A DNA stretch of 64,000 nt. It comes from Carettochelys insculpta. Lineage: Eukaryota > Chordata > Testudines > Carettochelyidae. Shown piece by piece: positions 25,301 through 37,300 of this stretch. Both the position numbers and the translations under genes were made by a program. The stretch lies in NCBI RefSeq assembly GCF_033958435.1, contig NC_134137.1, forward strand, positions 254,494,501 to 254,558,500, given 5' to 3'. Positions within the stretch are counted from its first letter, which is position 1, and every line of letters starts with the position of its first letter. The notes under the pieces were generated by a model. It did no database searches. It was given only the letters and a program-made list of their open reading frames with translations, and was not told the DNA's origin.

Positions 25301-28300
25301 ATTCTACCACCTCCCTTGGCAATTCGTTCCAGTGTTTGATCACCCTGACAGTCAGGAACTTTTTCCTAATGTCCAACCTGAACCTCCCCTGCTGCAATTT
25401 CAGTCCATTGCCTCTTGTTCTATCCTCAGAGGCAAGGAAGAACAAGTTCCCTCCCTCTGCCTTATGACACCCTTTTAGATACCTGAAAACTGCTATCATG
25501 TCCCCCCTCAATCTTCTCCTTTCCAAACTAAACAAGCTCAGTTCTTTCAGCCTTTCTTCATAGGTCATGTTCTCTAGACCTTTGATCATTCTCGTTGCTC
25601 TCCTCTGGACCCTCTCCAATTTCTCCACATCCTTCCTGAACTGCGGTATCCAGAACTGGACACAATACTCCAGCTAAGGCCTAACCAGGGCAGAGTAGAG
25701 CGGGAAGAATGACTTCTCGTGTCTTGCTCACAACACACCTGCTAATGCATCCTAGAATCATGTTTGCTTGTTTTGCAACAGCATCACACTGTTGACTCAT
25801 ATTTAGCTTGTGGTCCACTATAACCCCTAGATCCCTTTCTGCTGTACTCATTCCTAGGCAGTCCTTTCCCATTCTGTATGTGTGACACTGATTGTTCCTT
25901 CCTAAGTGGAGCACTTTGCATTTGTCCTTATTAAACTTCATCCTGTTTGCCTCAGCCCATTTCTCCAGTTTATCCAGATCCTTTTGAATTATGACCCTAT
26001 CCTCCAAAGAAGTTGCAACCCCTCCCAGCTTGGTATCATCTGCAAACTTAATAAGTGTACTTTCTATGTCAATATCTAAATCATTAATGAAGATATTGAA
26101 CAGAACCGGTCCTAAAACAGACCCCTGCGGAACCCCACTAGTTATACTTTTTCAGCAGGATTGAAAACCATTAATACCTACTCTCTGGGTACAAAGTATC
26201 GGAGGGGTAGCAGTGTTAGTCTGGATCTGTAACAGCAACAAAGGGTCCTGTGGCACCTAACAGAAAAGTTTTGAGCATGAGCTTTCGTGAGCACAGACTC
26301 CAGCATCTGATGAAGTGAGTCTGTGCTCACGAAAGCTCATGCTCAAAACTTTTCTGTTAGTCTATAAGGTGCCACAGGACTCTCTGGGTACGGTTACCCA
26401 GCCAGTTGTTCACCCACCTTATAGTAGCCCCATCTAAGTTGTATTTGCATAGTTTATTGATAAGTATATTATGTGAGACAGTGTCAAATGCTTTACTGAA
26501 GTCTAGGTAAATCACATCCACCGCTTCTCCCTTATCCACAAGGCTCGTTATTCTATCAAAGAAAGCTATTAGATTGGTTTGACATGATCTGTTTTTAACA
26601 AAACCATGCTGGCTGTTCCCTATCACCTTACCACCTTCCAAGTGCTTGCAGATGATTTCTTTAATTACCTGCTCCATTATCTTTCCTGGCACAGAAGTTA
26701 AGTTGACTGGTCTGTAGTTTCCTGGGTTATTCTTGTTCCCCTTTTTATAAATGGGTACTAAGTGGGAATTAATTGTGCTTTGTATTTGAGGAAGTTACTG
26801 TTTGTATCATGGCTAATCCATCAAGGATGTTGGGCCTTGGCCCAGAAGCCTCTAGCTCAAGGGTGGCACCTCAGCTCTTGCCTGTGCGGAAGCCCTGGGG
26901 CAGACATTGGGAAAGTGTGTGCTGCCCCATGTTATGGAGAGCGTTTATTGTAAGCTAAGATTATTCCCTGGGGAAGAGGAGTTTGAACCCTGGCTAGAAC
27001 ACACCACTGAAATGCGAGAGCAGTGGGCTGCACCAGATAGAGAGAGAAGCAAAGATGTTTAACAGAGAGTCTCAAAGGCTCAGCATTAGAAGTGAGTTGT
27101 ACCTTGAAGCTCACTAAGCCTGAGGCCAGTGTAAAGGGTTGCCTAGAGGCCCTCACTCATGCCTTTGGGAGCGCAGAGAGCCCTGAAGACAGTTACTGTA
27201 CCTTCCTTAATGCTAAACAGCACCAGGGAGTGAAGGTTTCGGCCTATATACACAGGCTGGAGAGACTGCTACAGAGAGCTGTCATTAGCGGAGCAATTAC
27301 TGTGGAGCAGATGGACCAGGCTTCCAGAGCAGAAGTGCCATGGTCCTCTAGAGCCTTTTGGATCTCAGTGGGATGAGAGGTGTGAGAGAGCTTTTCTCAT
27401 TAACTGTCATCATTAACTGTGTAACTCATGCTCCAGTCTTAGTGTTTGACCCAAACAAACCCTTTATTTTACATATTGATGCCAGTTTGGAAGGTTTAGG
27501 AGCAGCTTTATACCAAGAAGTGGCCGGCAAATGTAGACCTGTGGCCTTTGCCAGCTGAGGATTGTCTGACAGTGAGACCCTTTACCCCATCTACAAGCTG
27601 GAGTTCTTGGCCTTGAAACGGGCCACCACTGAGAAGTTTCATGACTACCTGTATGGTGCTAAGTTCCAAGTACGGGCCGACAACAATTCACTGACGTATA
27701 TATTGCCCAGTGCTAAGCTGGACGCTACTGGCCAGAGATGGGCAGCTGCCTTGTCCAGCTCTGAGTTCAGCATACAGTACTGATCTGGGAGAAGCAACAT
27801 CGATGCAGATGTATTGTCACGGCACCCACAGCCATCAGAAATTGCTGAGATCCCTTTAGATGGAGTGAGAGCCATTTGCAAGGGAAGTTATTGCAAGTCT
27901 GAGGCCCCTGAGATGTGTATTGCTGAAACTCTGGGTTTACCACCTGAGTGTGCGCCATCAGCCTCTGTAAACTACATTGTGTTGGACCAATCACCATTGC
28001 CCAGGCTCAATGCTGTGGACTGGCAAAAAGCCCAACTGCAAGATGCTGACATCCGTGACACCCTACTTGCAAAAAGAGAGGGACAAAACCCTATGACCAT
28101 TGTTCCCTCCACTCCTGGAAGTAAACTATTGTTGAGGGAGTGGAACAAACTCAGACTGATACAAGGTGTGCTGCACCGGGTCACAGGAGATCCATTGCAA
28201 AATTGACAAACACAACTGGTACTGCCAACAGACTACAGAGCCTTGGCCATGAGGGCCCTGCACAATGATTTTGGGCATCTGGGTACGGAAAGAACTCTTG

Positions 28301-31300
28301 AGCTATCCGCAGTAGGTTCTATTGGCCCTGGATGGCTGAGGATGTATGCAGAAAACGTGAGATGTGTGCGCAATGAGTTCAGTGGAAAACTCTGCCCACT
28401 AGAGCACGCTACCTGCAGAACATCATGACCAGAAAACCCTTGGAGTTCGTATGCATTGATTTCTTGTCTCTAGAACTGGATAGGAAGAATATTGGAAACA
28501 TCTTAGTAGTGACTGACCACTATTACCTGGTACGCTCAGGCCTACCCCACGTGTGACTAGAAAGCCACCACCATAGCATGAGTATTGTGGGTAAAGTACT
28601 TTTCAGTGTTTGGACTCCCAACTTGGTTACACTCTGACCAGGGCGAGACTTTGAGAGTCGCCTCCTGAAGGATATGCTGAAGGTGGCAGGAATAAAAACA
28701 TCCAGGACAACCCCTTACCACCCACAAAGTGACCCTCAGACAGAATGATTTAACTGAACTCTATTGGATATGCTGGGGATGTTGCACCCAGAGCAGAAGG
28801 CATCCTGGAGTCAACATGTTGCCTTTTTGGTGCATGCCTACAATGCCACAACGAATGACGCTACTGGAGCCACCCCATATTTGCTGATGTTTGGATAAGA
28901 ACCCAGACTATCCATAGACCTATGCTTTGGGGTGTCAGAGGATGAAGAAAGCTATGAGACACATCTACAGTATGTTTCCTGACTGAGGCAAAAGATGCAG
29001 GATGCCTACCGTTTGGCTACAGCAGCTGCCCGCAAGAACACAGATCATACCAAACATTGGTATTATGCAAGAGTGCACCTGCAGGAGCTGCAATCTGGGG
29101 ACAGAGTTCTGCTGCAAAATCTAGGTGTTGTTGGCAAACACAAGATTGGTGATAGATGGAAGGCAACACCCTACCTGGTGGTGGAAAGACTTAGGGACCT
29201 GCCTGTCTACAAGATTAAACCTGAGAGTGGGTCCGGGCCAATGAAGACAGTACATAGAAATCTCCTGCTGCCCATGGGAGAATTGGTTGGTGCCTCTTCT
29301 GAGATGGACTATGACACAAGACCATGGCAAAAAGAAAGTGCAAGGCCATATACACTACCCAACACAAGCAGTGGGCACGGTGGAGCTAATCTACCCTTAC
29401 CCAGCACCTTTAAGAGTGACTCTGAAGAGGATGAGGCCCCCATGGAGCACCTTAGAAAGGGAATGAGACCCCAGATCCTACCAAGGGAACATGGGGAAAG
29501 TTCAATATCTTCAGTGCTAAATCCCAAGGCAGAAGTGTTTAGGCCTGTGGCTGGAAACCCTCCTCCCACAACAACACTAGCCTGGGATGATGAAATTGTC
29601 CCACTTACAGACAGTCTGGAGGAGAACCAAGCATGTGTGGATACACCTCAAGCAGCAGACAGAGATGTTTTTGCCCAGGACATCCCTCTGTATGAGCAAG
29701 AGACACAAGAGCCTATGCCAGTACAAAGGGAATTCTAGGGAGTGCCCCCTTGCTCCTGTCCTCAGAAGAGGTTCCCACAGCCCATGTTATGCCCATGCTC
29801 AATAGGCAAGATAGAGATATAAAGCCTGTAAATAGACTAACATATGAGGCACTAGGAGTGGTTGGGGAGGATGTAATACACCTGGCGCACAGACTTGTGG
29901 AAGCCATAGTGGGTTTTTTCAGACCTTTCGAAGGGAATTCATATGGATGGTATAATCAGAAGTGTGATTTGCCAGGACAACAAATTCTGGGCTGGGGGGA
30001 AGATGTAAGGAATATGCCAGCAGGAACTCAATGCTGCTGAAGGCTGGGAGGAATGTGTCTTCCAGAAACCATTTGCATGATGGGTAGCAAGAAAGCAATG
30101 AGGTTTTGTCTATTGTAAACACATTGTTGTAAAAACCACAATTTATGCTAACACTCAGTATAAGAATTGTGAAATCTCACCAATGCTCCAAGTCGTTGTG
30201 GAGGACAGGGCAGTCATCATAACTGCATAAGACATGGATTACACAGGTCTCCCCTGGTTTAAAGCATTGTAGGGCAGAAGGGGAGGGATATAGGTTGAAC
30301 CAGCTAGCTGAGTCCTTGGCCACATAGCTATAAGCCTGGTTTGACTAGCTCTCCCCACCTGTTAAGAGATAGAGCTGGATACTAGTGTTTGTATCTTGTA
30401 TGAGACTCTACTTTGGTAGGTACTGTGAGCTGAAATCACAGGGTGGCAGCTAAGGCCTCTAAGAGATGAAATCACAGGGTTTTGCCTCAGGCCAAACCCA
30501 CAGCGGCGGATGGATCACATGACTGGCAGATGGCTGGTAGGAGGAGCAGCGCACGGATGGACAGCGTGACTGGCCGGTAGGAGCAAGCAGAACGCCGGAC
30601 TAGCGCAAAGGTGGCATTGTCTCAGGTTCCATGAGGGAACGCATCAGTGTGAGGTGTCAGTGCCTGCATGGACTGGACTGAATTGTAAGTGGGGTGTTTG
30701 AATTGGGAGTGCAGAGAAAGTTGGGTGTGTGGATTGGCTGTTTACAGTATTGGACTGGTGAGCCTGAGAGGACAAGGACATTGCTAATGCATTTGAGTTG
30801 GGACAGTTACTTGAGGATTGGTTATGAACTCTGGGTGTGGTATTTTCCCAAGCTTATGCCGTATGACTTTTCTGCCTCTTTCATTAAAAGTTTCTTTTCT
30901 ACACTCAGACTCTGTGCTTGTGAGTGGGGAAGCATTGCCTCTCTGAGGCGCCCAGGGGTGTGTGAATTTCCCAGGCTACTCGGTGGAGGCTTGAGACGGT
31001 TCTGTGTGACATGGATGAAAAGGAACCCCTAGATGTTGAACCCAACCCTAGTTGCTGCCAACTCCTTCTGGCAGAGGGGTTACAAGGCGTATGCGGCACC
31101 TCATTATGCCTTTGTGTCAACTGCCTGTACCACAGGTTGCAGCTTGGAAGAAGAATCCAGAGAGCCACTAGATTTCCCTCCCCCTGGAGAGAACATTGGC
31201 TTTGCCCATCCAAAGCATCAGCCGTAATAACTGCACTCGCATGTTGGGTGACATGCTGTGCACCATGCAGAAGCCCAACGTGGAGTACCATCTGATCAAG

Positions 31301-34300
31301 GCTGTGTGGAGACCAGGAGGCAGAGATTGGTCAGCATCTACACTAGCGGCTGTACACATGTCCAAGTGGAGGCTTGTGTCATAACGCTTGCAGCGTCCAC
31401 ACTAAAATCACAGAAGCACCTGTCTCAGGCTGAGCAGAGAAGTGAGCTAGGCCACCTGACAGTGTAAATATTTGCTTAGCTGTTGAACAATCCCATGTCT
31501 GTGCCAATCTGCAGTGTGAACAAGGATGAGGACCATCCACCAGGCCTCAAGTTACAATAATCCTTCCACCCCAGTTCCACGATGCACTGAATCCTTTACC
31601 TCCTGACCCTCACAAAACCTCAGTCCCTGTCAGCTTGTGCACTAGTCGTAGTGTGCTTCACTGCCCGCAGCAGATCACCTGTACGTTGGAGTCTTTATAG
31701 GTATGGGTAAGCTAATATCTGGACAAGCGAGGTCCCTAAAGAAGTGTGAATAGTGTAGACAAAAACATTGCATAATGACCCCATAACGCCTCAGTAGCCA
31801 CCCCCCACAGCACAAGACCAGCCTTCAGAGGATAACACAATTGAGATGCCCCAGTATAATTGTAATTAATATGGGCAATGTCACATGAACAAATGGCTAC
31901 AGGGGAATCAAACTCTCTGAGAGTTATGTATCCCTATACATATGTACCATGTTTCTTCGTGAGCATATTCAGCAGCTGTCCAGAATGTGTAGGTGTCCCT
32001 CGGCTTAGACCGAGTTCGTAAACCAGACTTGGCCAGAGCCCACTCTGCATGCAAACACTCCCCTTTATGTAGCGCACAGCAGTCTGCAGCTATTTAGCTT
32101 GCCACTGAATTCCCATTTTCCAGGGTCAGTGATGATGGGTACAATTTCATGAGCCAAAGCAGAAGAAGGTATGCAGGGTCCTCCACAAGAAAAGTTGGTA
32201 CAGACAGATGGAATAGAACCATATCATCTCTGGGAAATAAAGTTCTCTTTTCCCCATTCAAGCACAATCCTGCTCTCAGCACCCAGCAACATGAGGCTTT
32301 CCAGTGTTTCCTACATTTGTATTAATATATCTGCCCCTCTAGGCACAAGTATGAAGATGATCTGAATGGGGATCCAATTCTCAGATATGTGCATAAGCAT
32401 GAGCTTGTAATTCACTGGTTTTATCCACAAAGGCTAGTGACTTAATAAACTGGTTAGTATCTAAGGTGCCACAGTACTGTCTGTTACTTGTCAAGATACA
32501 GACTAACACGGCTACCTCTTTGAAACAGTTTGCCACATGGTGTGTGTGTCTGCTCCAAAGTTCCTGATGACAAAATCACAATGGAGCCTTGAGCAATTCT
32601 ACAGATTCAAAATTTCATGCACATTTTTTCTTGGACCCATCTATTGTAATTTTGGCTCATGAAAAAATGACAAAAAGACACACTGCAGTCACACTTACTT
32701 TCCACCATAAAACCAGCGTCTATGGTGCCATCACAAAAGAGGACCCTTTTGTGTGTCCCTTAAAGAAACAGAAACAAACAAACAAAAACCCCACCATGCT
32801 CAATAGAAAGTACATCAAAACACTTTCCGAAGCACTATAACACTCACCTGTTACAAAGTTTGACTTAGAAATTGACTGACCATACTGCTGCTCCATGTAT
32901 TTTTGTTTGTAAGTTAGGAAACCAACAAAGCTACTGAATTGTAACAGGGCAGAACACAAAAATGTTACATAAATTCTATTGCTGAACACTGTTTTCAGAG
33001 AGGTAAAGAAATCTGAAAGAAATAATATATAACTTTATTTTTTAAAAATGTTTGGTATAATTATTGGTAAATCTATGAGATTCAGCATCAAATCCTGCCC
33101 CCAGACACCTATGCGATTATCCCATTGGCTACAGCCTGTCTGTTTACATGAATTTCACTGCAGGCGCCAGACCTAAGTGGTTTCTCTGTGGTTCCTCTGT
33201 AACTTGCATCAAGTTTGGCACTGGGAACTACAGACAATAATATTAATTCATTGTTCTTTATAACCCATATATAATCACCATATAGGGTTAAATTGTAGGA
33301 TTATAGAAGTATAAGAGACATCAGTAGTTAGAAGTGATAATTATGTAATAATAGATACCTAAAGGAAGGTAGGGTTGAAGTGCAAGGCCTACAGTCTGAG
33401 GCCTGTATGATTTTAGCTTAGCCAAACTAGGCTGCAGACTTAAAAATGCAAGACATAAGGAAGTGACCAAAGAGTGACCCCATGCCACAAGATTGCGAGA
33501 AAAGATGTACAACTGGGTGAAAAAAAATAAGAGTAATTTTTCCTTAGAAGATTCCTAGCATTCACATTTTTCTAACAGTGCACCCTATGTTTAGGGCATG
33601 TATGTGCATAAATGTTAATAAGGTATGGCAAAAATCACATTATAAAAAGAGGGCAACCAGATTAGAAAAGTTGAGCTCCCTATGGGAAACTCCAGCAAGA
33701 ACCATCCTTCTACTGACAATCAAGTGGAAAGGCATCCATTAGACCTTAAGAGGATTCTTAAGGATGTAAGTATGGCTGTATTTTTAACTTGTGCATAGGT
33801 CTTAAAATTTCTACATGCTTAGATAATCATAACTTTATTTGTAACTTTAATAAATCTTGTAAAAACGACTAGACCTTGCACTTGTGAATGTATGTGTGGC
33901 GACTACCCTTGATCTCTATGTGTTCCTAGATATTCTAAATTTGAAGCAAGCATCAGAGGTGACTTTCAAACCATTGAGTATGAAACTCTCACCACCAGAG
34001 CCACGCCCAGAATGGTGTAATAGCATATGACTGAATCCATTTAAAATAAAATAAAAGGCTACAGAGCTGTACCAGAAAAGAAGAAGTGTAAAGATGATAC
34101 AATGTCAGCTTTTTCCTTGCCTCCACACTCCCACATTCCTGCACTGGGCACAGCTCCGCCAGAATGGAAAATCAGGCTTCCTGTGTTTTTCACTGCAGAT
34201 AGCTGATTTTACATTTCTGTTAAATATGTGGTGGCCATGAAAATAATACACGCTGACTTGCTGGGAAAAGAACCTTCTGATATTTTTAGGCTTACTCATC

Positions 34301-37300
34301 ATTAATTTTAATACAGATTTTAGTTCATTTTGATGATTCATTTTTCTTTAGTTCCAGTTTGTTTCGAGCGCAAACTTTTAAATGTAGGTTCTGACTATAA
34401 AATTAACTCCATACAGGCTGACCTTCATGGCTATCAGAAGCCCAAAGACTTCAAATAATCGTGTGGGTGTGGTGGGTGTGGGTGTGGAGGAGGATCTGGG
34501 GTTCTATGGGGTTCCGGGGTCACATTGTACTAGTAGGTTCCAGTTTAGTACAACATACGAAACACTTGCCTTTCGCAGCCACTGACCACTTCACTGGCTG
34601 ATGATTTTCAGACTCTTGTTGTTTGCTCTGGTCTCCTTTAATTTGGGAGATACCAGATGAACTTTTGCCATTATTTTTTTCCTCCTGCTTTTTCAGACTC
34701 CGTGGCAGGAAACAGAATGGTATGCCAGCAATGAAATTAGTTGTTCCAGATATAATAAAACCAAGCCACCATGCACCTACCCACCGTGAGTCTTTTGGAG
34801 TTATAGTTATGCTACCTAGAATAAAATGAGACAAAAATGAATTTTATTAGCGAAGAAATATGACTCTTCCCCGCCCCTCCCCTAGAATTGCTGGGAACTC
34901 TACATTGTACACTGGAAATAAACATAGTATTCTCATTCTTTAAAGAGATATACTGAAAAATGCCATAAAGCAAGCAGGGCATCAGCAAAGCTTTTAACAT
35001 CTTGGGTGGTGCCACTTGCCTTCCTGCATTTGCTGCCCTGTATGATTCAAAACTACATACCTCAGAATTTATGGTACTTTTGAACACATGGGAATCTGAA
35101 ATAGGTGTCAGGCAGAGGATCTCATACACCCTGGATCTGCTTGGGCATAGTACTTCCTGCTAACCTTTTTTTCTTATGGTACCATCCAGCAAAACATTCA
35201 ATCGTATTAACTCTAAGCACATGTGCAGTCCCATTGGGGCATTCAGTGAGATTCATCACACACACACAATACGTATTAGCAAGAACATGGGAGCTGCCTG
35301 TAATGTTTGTATGAATATCATATGTCCATCCAGTCATTGCATTGCTTGTTTATTTGTTTTTTATGTGACTATGAAAGAACTAAGTCATGCAAGAGCTGGC
35401 TACACTGGCTGAGGAACAGACAATGGCATTAGCTAAGCCTCACTGCTGGTACACAAATACAATAAAGGTGTCCATTCTTATTAAGTATATCTCTACTTAA
35501 CTCTGGGCACTGCCTGGCTCATGATTCCAAGTGTGTGTATGTTTTGATAGGATGATGAAATTGAAGCAGGAAATCTAAACAGGATTTTCTCACTGATAAA
35601 AGGAAAGACCCTTTTAAAACAGATGAGTCTTTTAGCTTATCCCAATTTGTAAAGCAAGTGCTGGGGTGCCTGCGATAAGCCTTAGCTATTGGCAAGATAG
35701 AGATGTACATAGACTATTTATTATTTTAAAAGCCATTTATCTGAATTCCTTCTTTCTGAACCAACAGTGCTTTGCTTAAAGAAACCTGATTGGTCAGTGT
35801 ATTAACTTTGCACCAAAGCTCCAGAAGAAAAGTTCATATGAGGGTTCAAAACCCAACGTGAACCTGTGAAGAAATCACAATTGGTTCAAAAGGGACTGCG
35901 ACTAAAGGCTAGATCTGAGAGCAAGAGAATTGCATGATTCCATCCCCCTAAAAGGTGGAGGTAATAAAGCCTGTCACCTAAGGGATAGCACTCTAGGGCT
36001 GTGTGTACCCCCCCTTTTTTTTACAACACTTATTTTGACTTTCTAATTTCTTAATAAGTAATGTTGGAAAACATCAACAATTTAAGCTTGCTTGCTGGAA
36101 TGTGCGGACCATGCTGACCGGCTTGACTGAGGATCTTCAGGCCATCAGTGACACCCGAAAGACCGCTGTCATCAACGAGGAACTGAAGAGGCTCAGAGTT
36201 GATATCGCTGCACTGCAAGAGACGCGACTCGCAGATTCAGGATCTCTAAAGGAAAAGGACTACATCTTTTTCTGGCAGGGTAAAGCCCAAGAAGAACCCA
36301 GTGAGCATGGTGTTGGCTTTGCTGTCAGAAACACCCTTCTAGAAATGGTGGATTTAGTCATGGGCAGATCAGAAAGACTTCATTGGATCACGCTTCAAAC
36401 TTGCGCCAGTCCTGTCCACCTGATCAGCGCTTATGCTCCAACCCTGTACGCCACACCAGAAGTAAAAGACAAGTTCTATGACATGCTTAGTGCTGCTTTA
36501 GCGCAAATACCTGCTCGTGAACAACTGTACATCTTGGGTGACTTCAATGCAAGAGTTGGAGCTGATTGGGCCTTATGGCCTTCTGCTGAGGACACTTCGG
36601 TGTGGGAAAAATGAATGACAATGGACAGCGTCTCCTTGAACTGTACACGTACCACAATCTGTGCGTCACAAACACATTCTTCCAAATGAAGCCACAGCAC
36701 AGAGCGTCGTGGAGACACCCACGCTCGAAGCACTGGCATCAACTAGATGTGGTCATCACTAGGCGTAATAACCTCAAAAACGTCCTTCTGACATGCAGCT
36801 ATCATAGTGCTGACTGTGATACAGATCACTCGCTAGTTTGCTCCAAGCTGAGACCCAAGAAGCTGTACCGCTCTAAACCTGCTGGAAGGCCCCTCATTGA
36901 CGCCAGAAAGATGGCAAACTCGGAGAAAGCTGAAAAGTTCAGAGAGACCCTCCAGGAAACTCTGCGCAGTGGCCCTGGGGTTGCCGATGCGACATCCAAA
37001 TGGCAACATCTGAGGGATACAGTTTACAACATGGCCTTGTCGGTGTTTGGAAGAAGAGCTAGAAACACGAATGAGTGGTTCGAAGCTAACTCCGATGAGA
37101 TGATTCCAGTCATTGAAAAGAAGGGCGCTGCACTCCTGGAGTACAAACACTCACCGAACCAGAGTACCCAGCAAGCACTTAGAGAGGCCAGAAGAACAGT
37201 ACAGCAGACAGCCAGGCGCTGTGCCAACAACCACTGGCTCCAGCTATGCAGCAGCATCCAGACCTGTGCTGACTTTGGTAATCTCAGAGGAATGTACGAG

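Larger units (their letters stand above)
26762..31010 (+). mobile_element. Defective Ty3/gypsy-type LTR retrotransposon
   Basis: A gag fragment is followed directly by RNase H, then integrase and a long C-terminal extension; protease and reverse transcriptase are missing, so an internal deletion at about 27,345-27,360 is inferred. Several stops are TGA where CGA (Arg) would fit, consistent with CpG decay. No 5' LTR was found at the junction with CR1; a 3' LTR-like sequence with ATTAAA (about 30,882) occupies roughly 30.0-31.0 kb. It is inactive and lies in SLCO1 intron 8. Confidence 0.75.

Noticed and set aside
34558..34564. GT at AAGT|GTTTCG as alternative exon 7 donor
   Set aside because: Phase is correct but the donor is weak and would insert extra residues and replace the conserved Asp with Tyr at the exon join.
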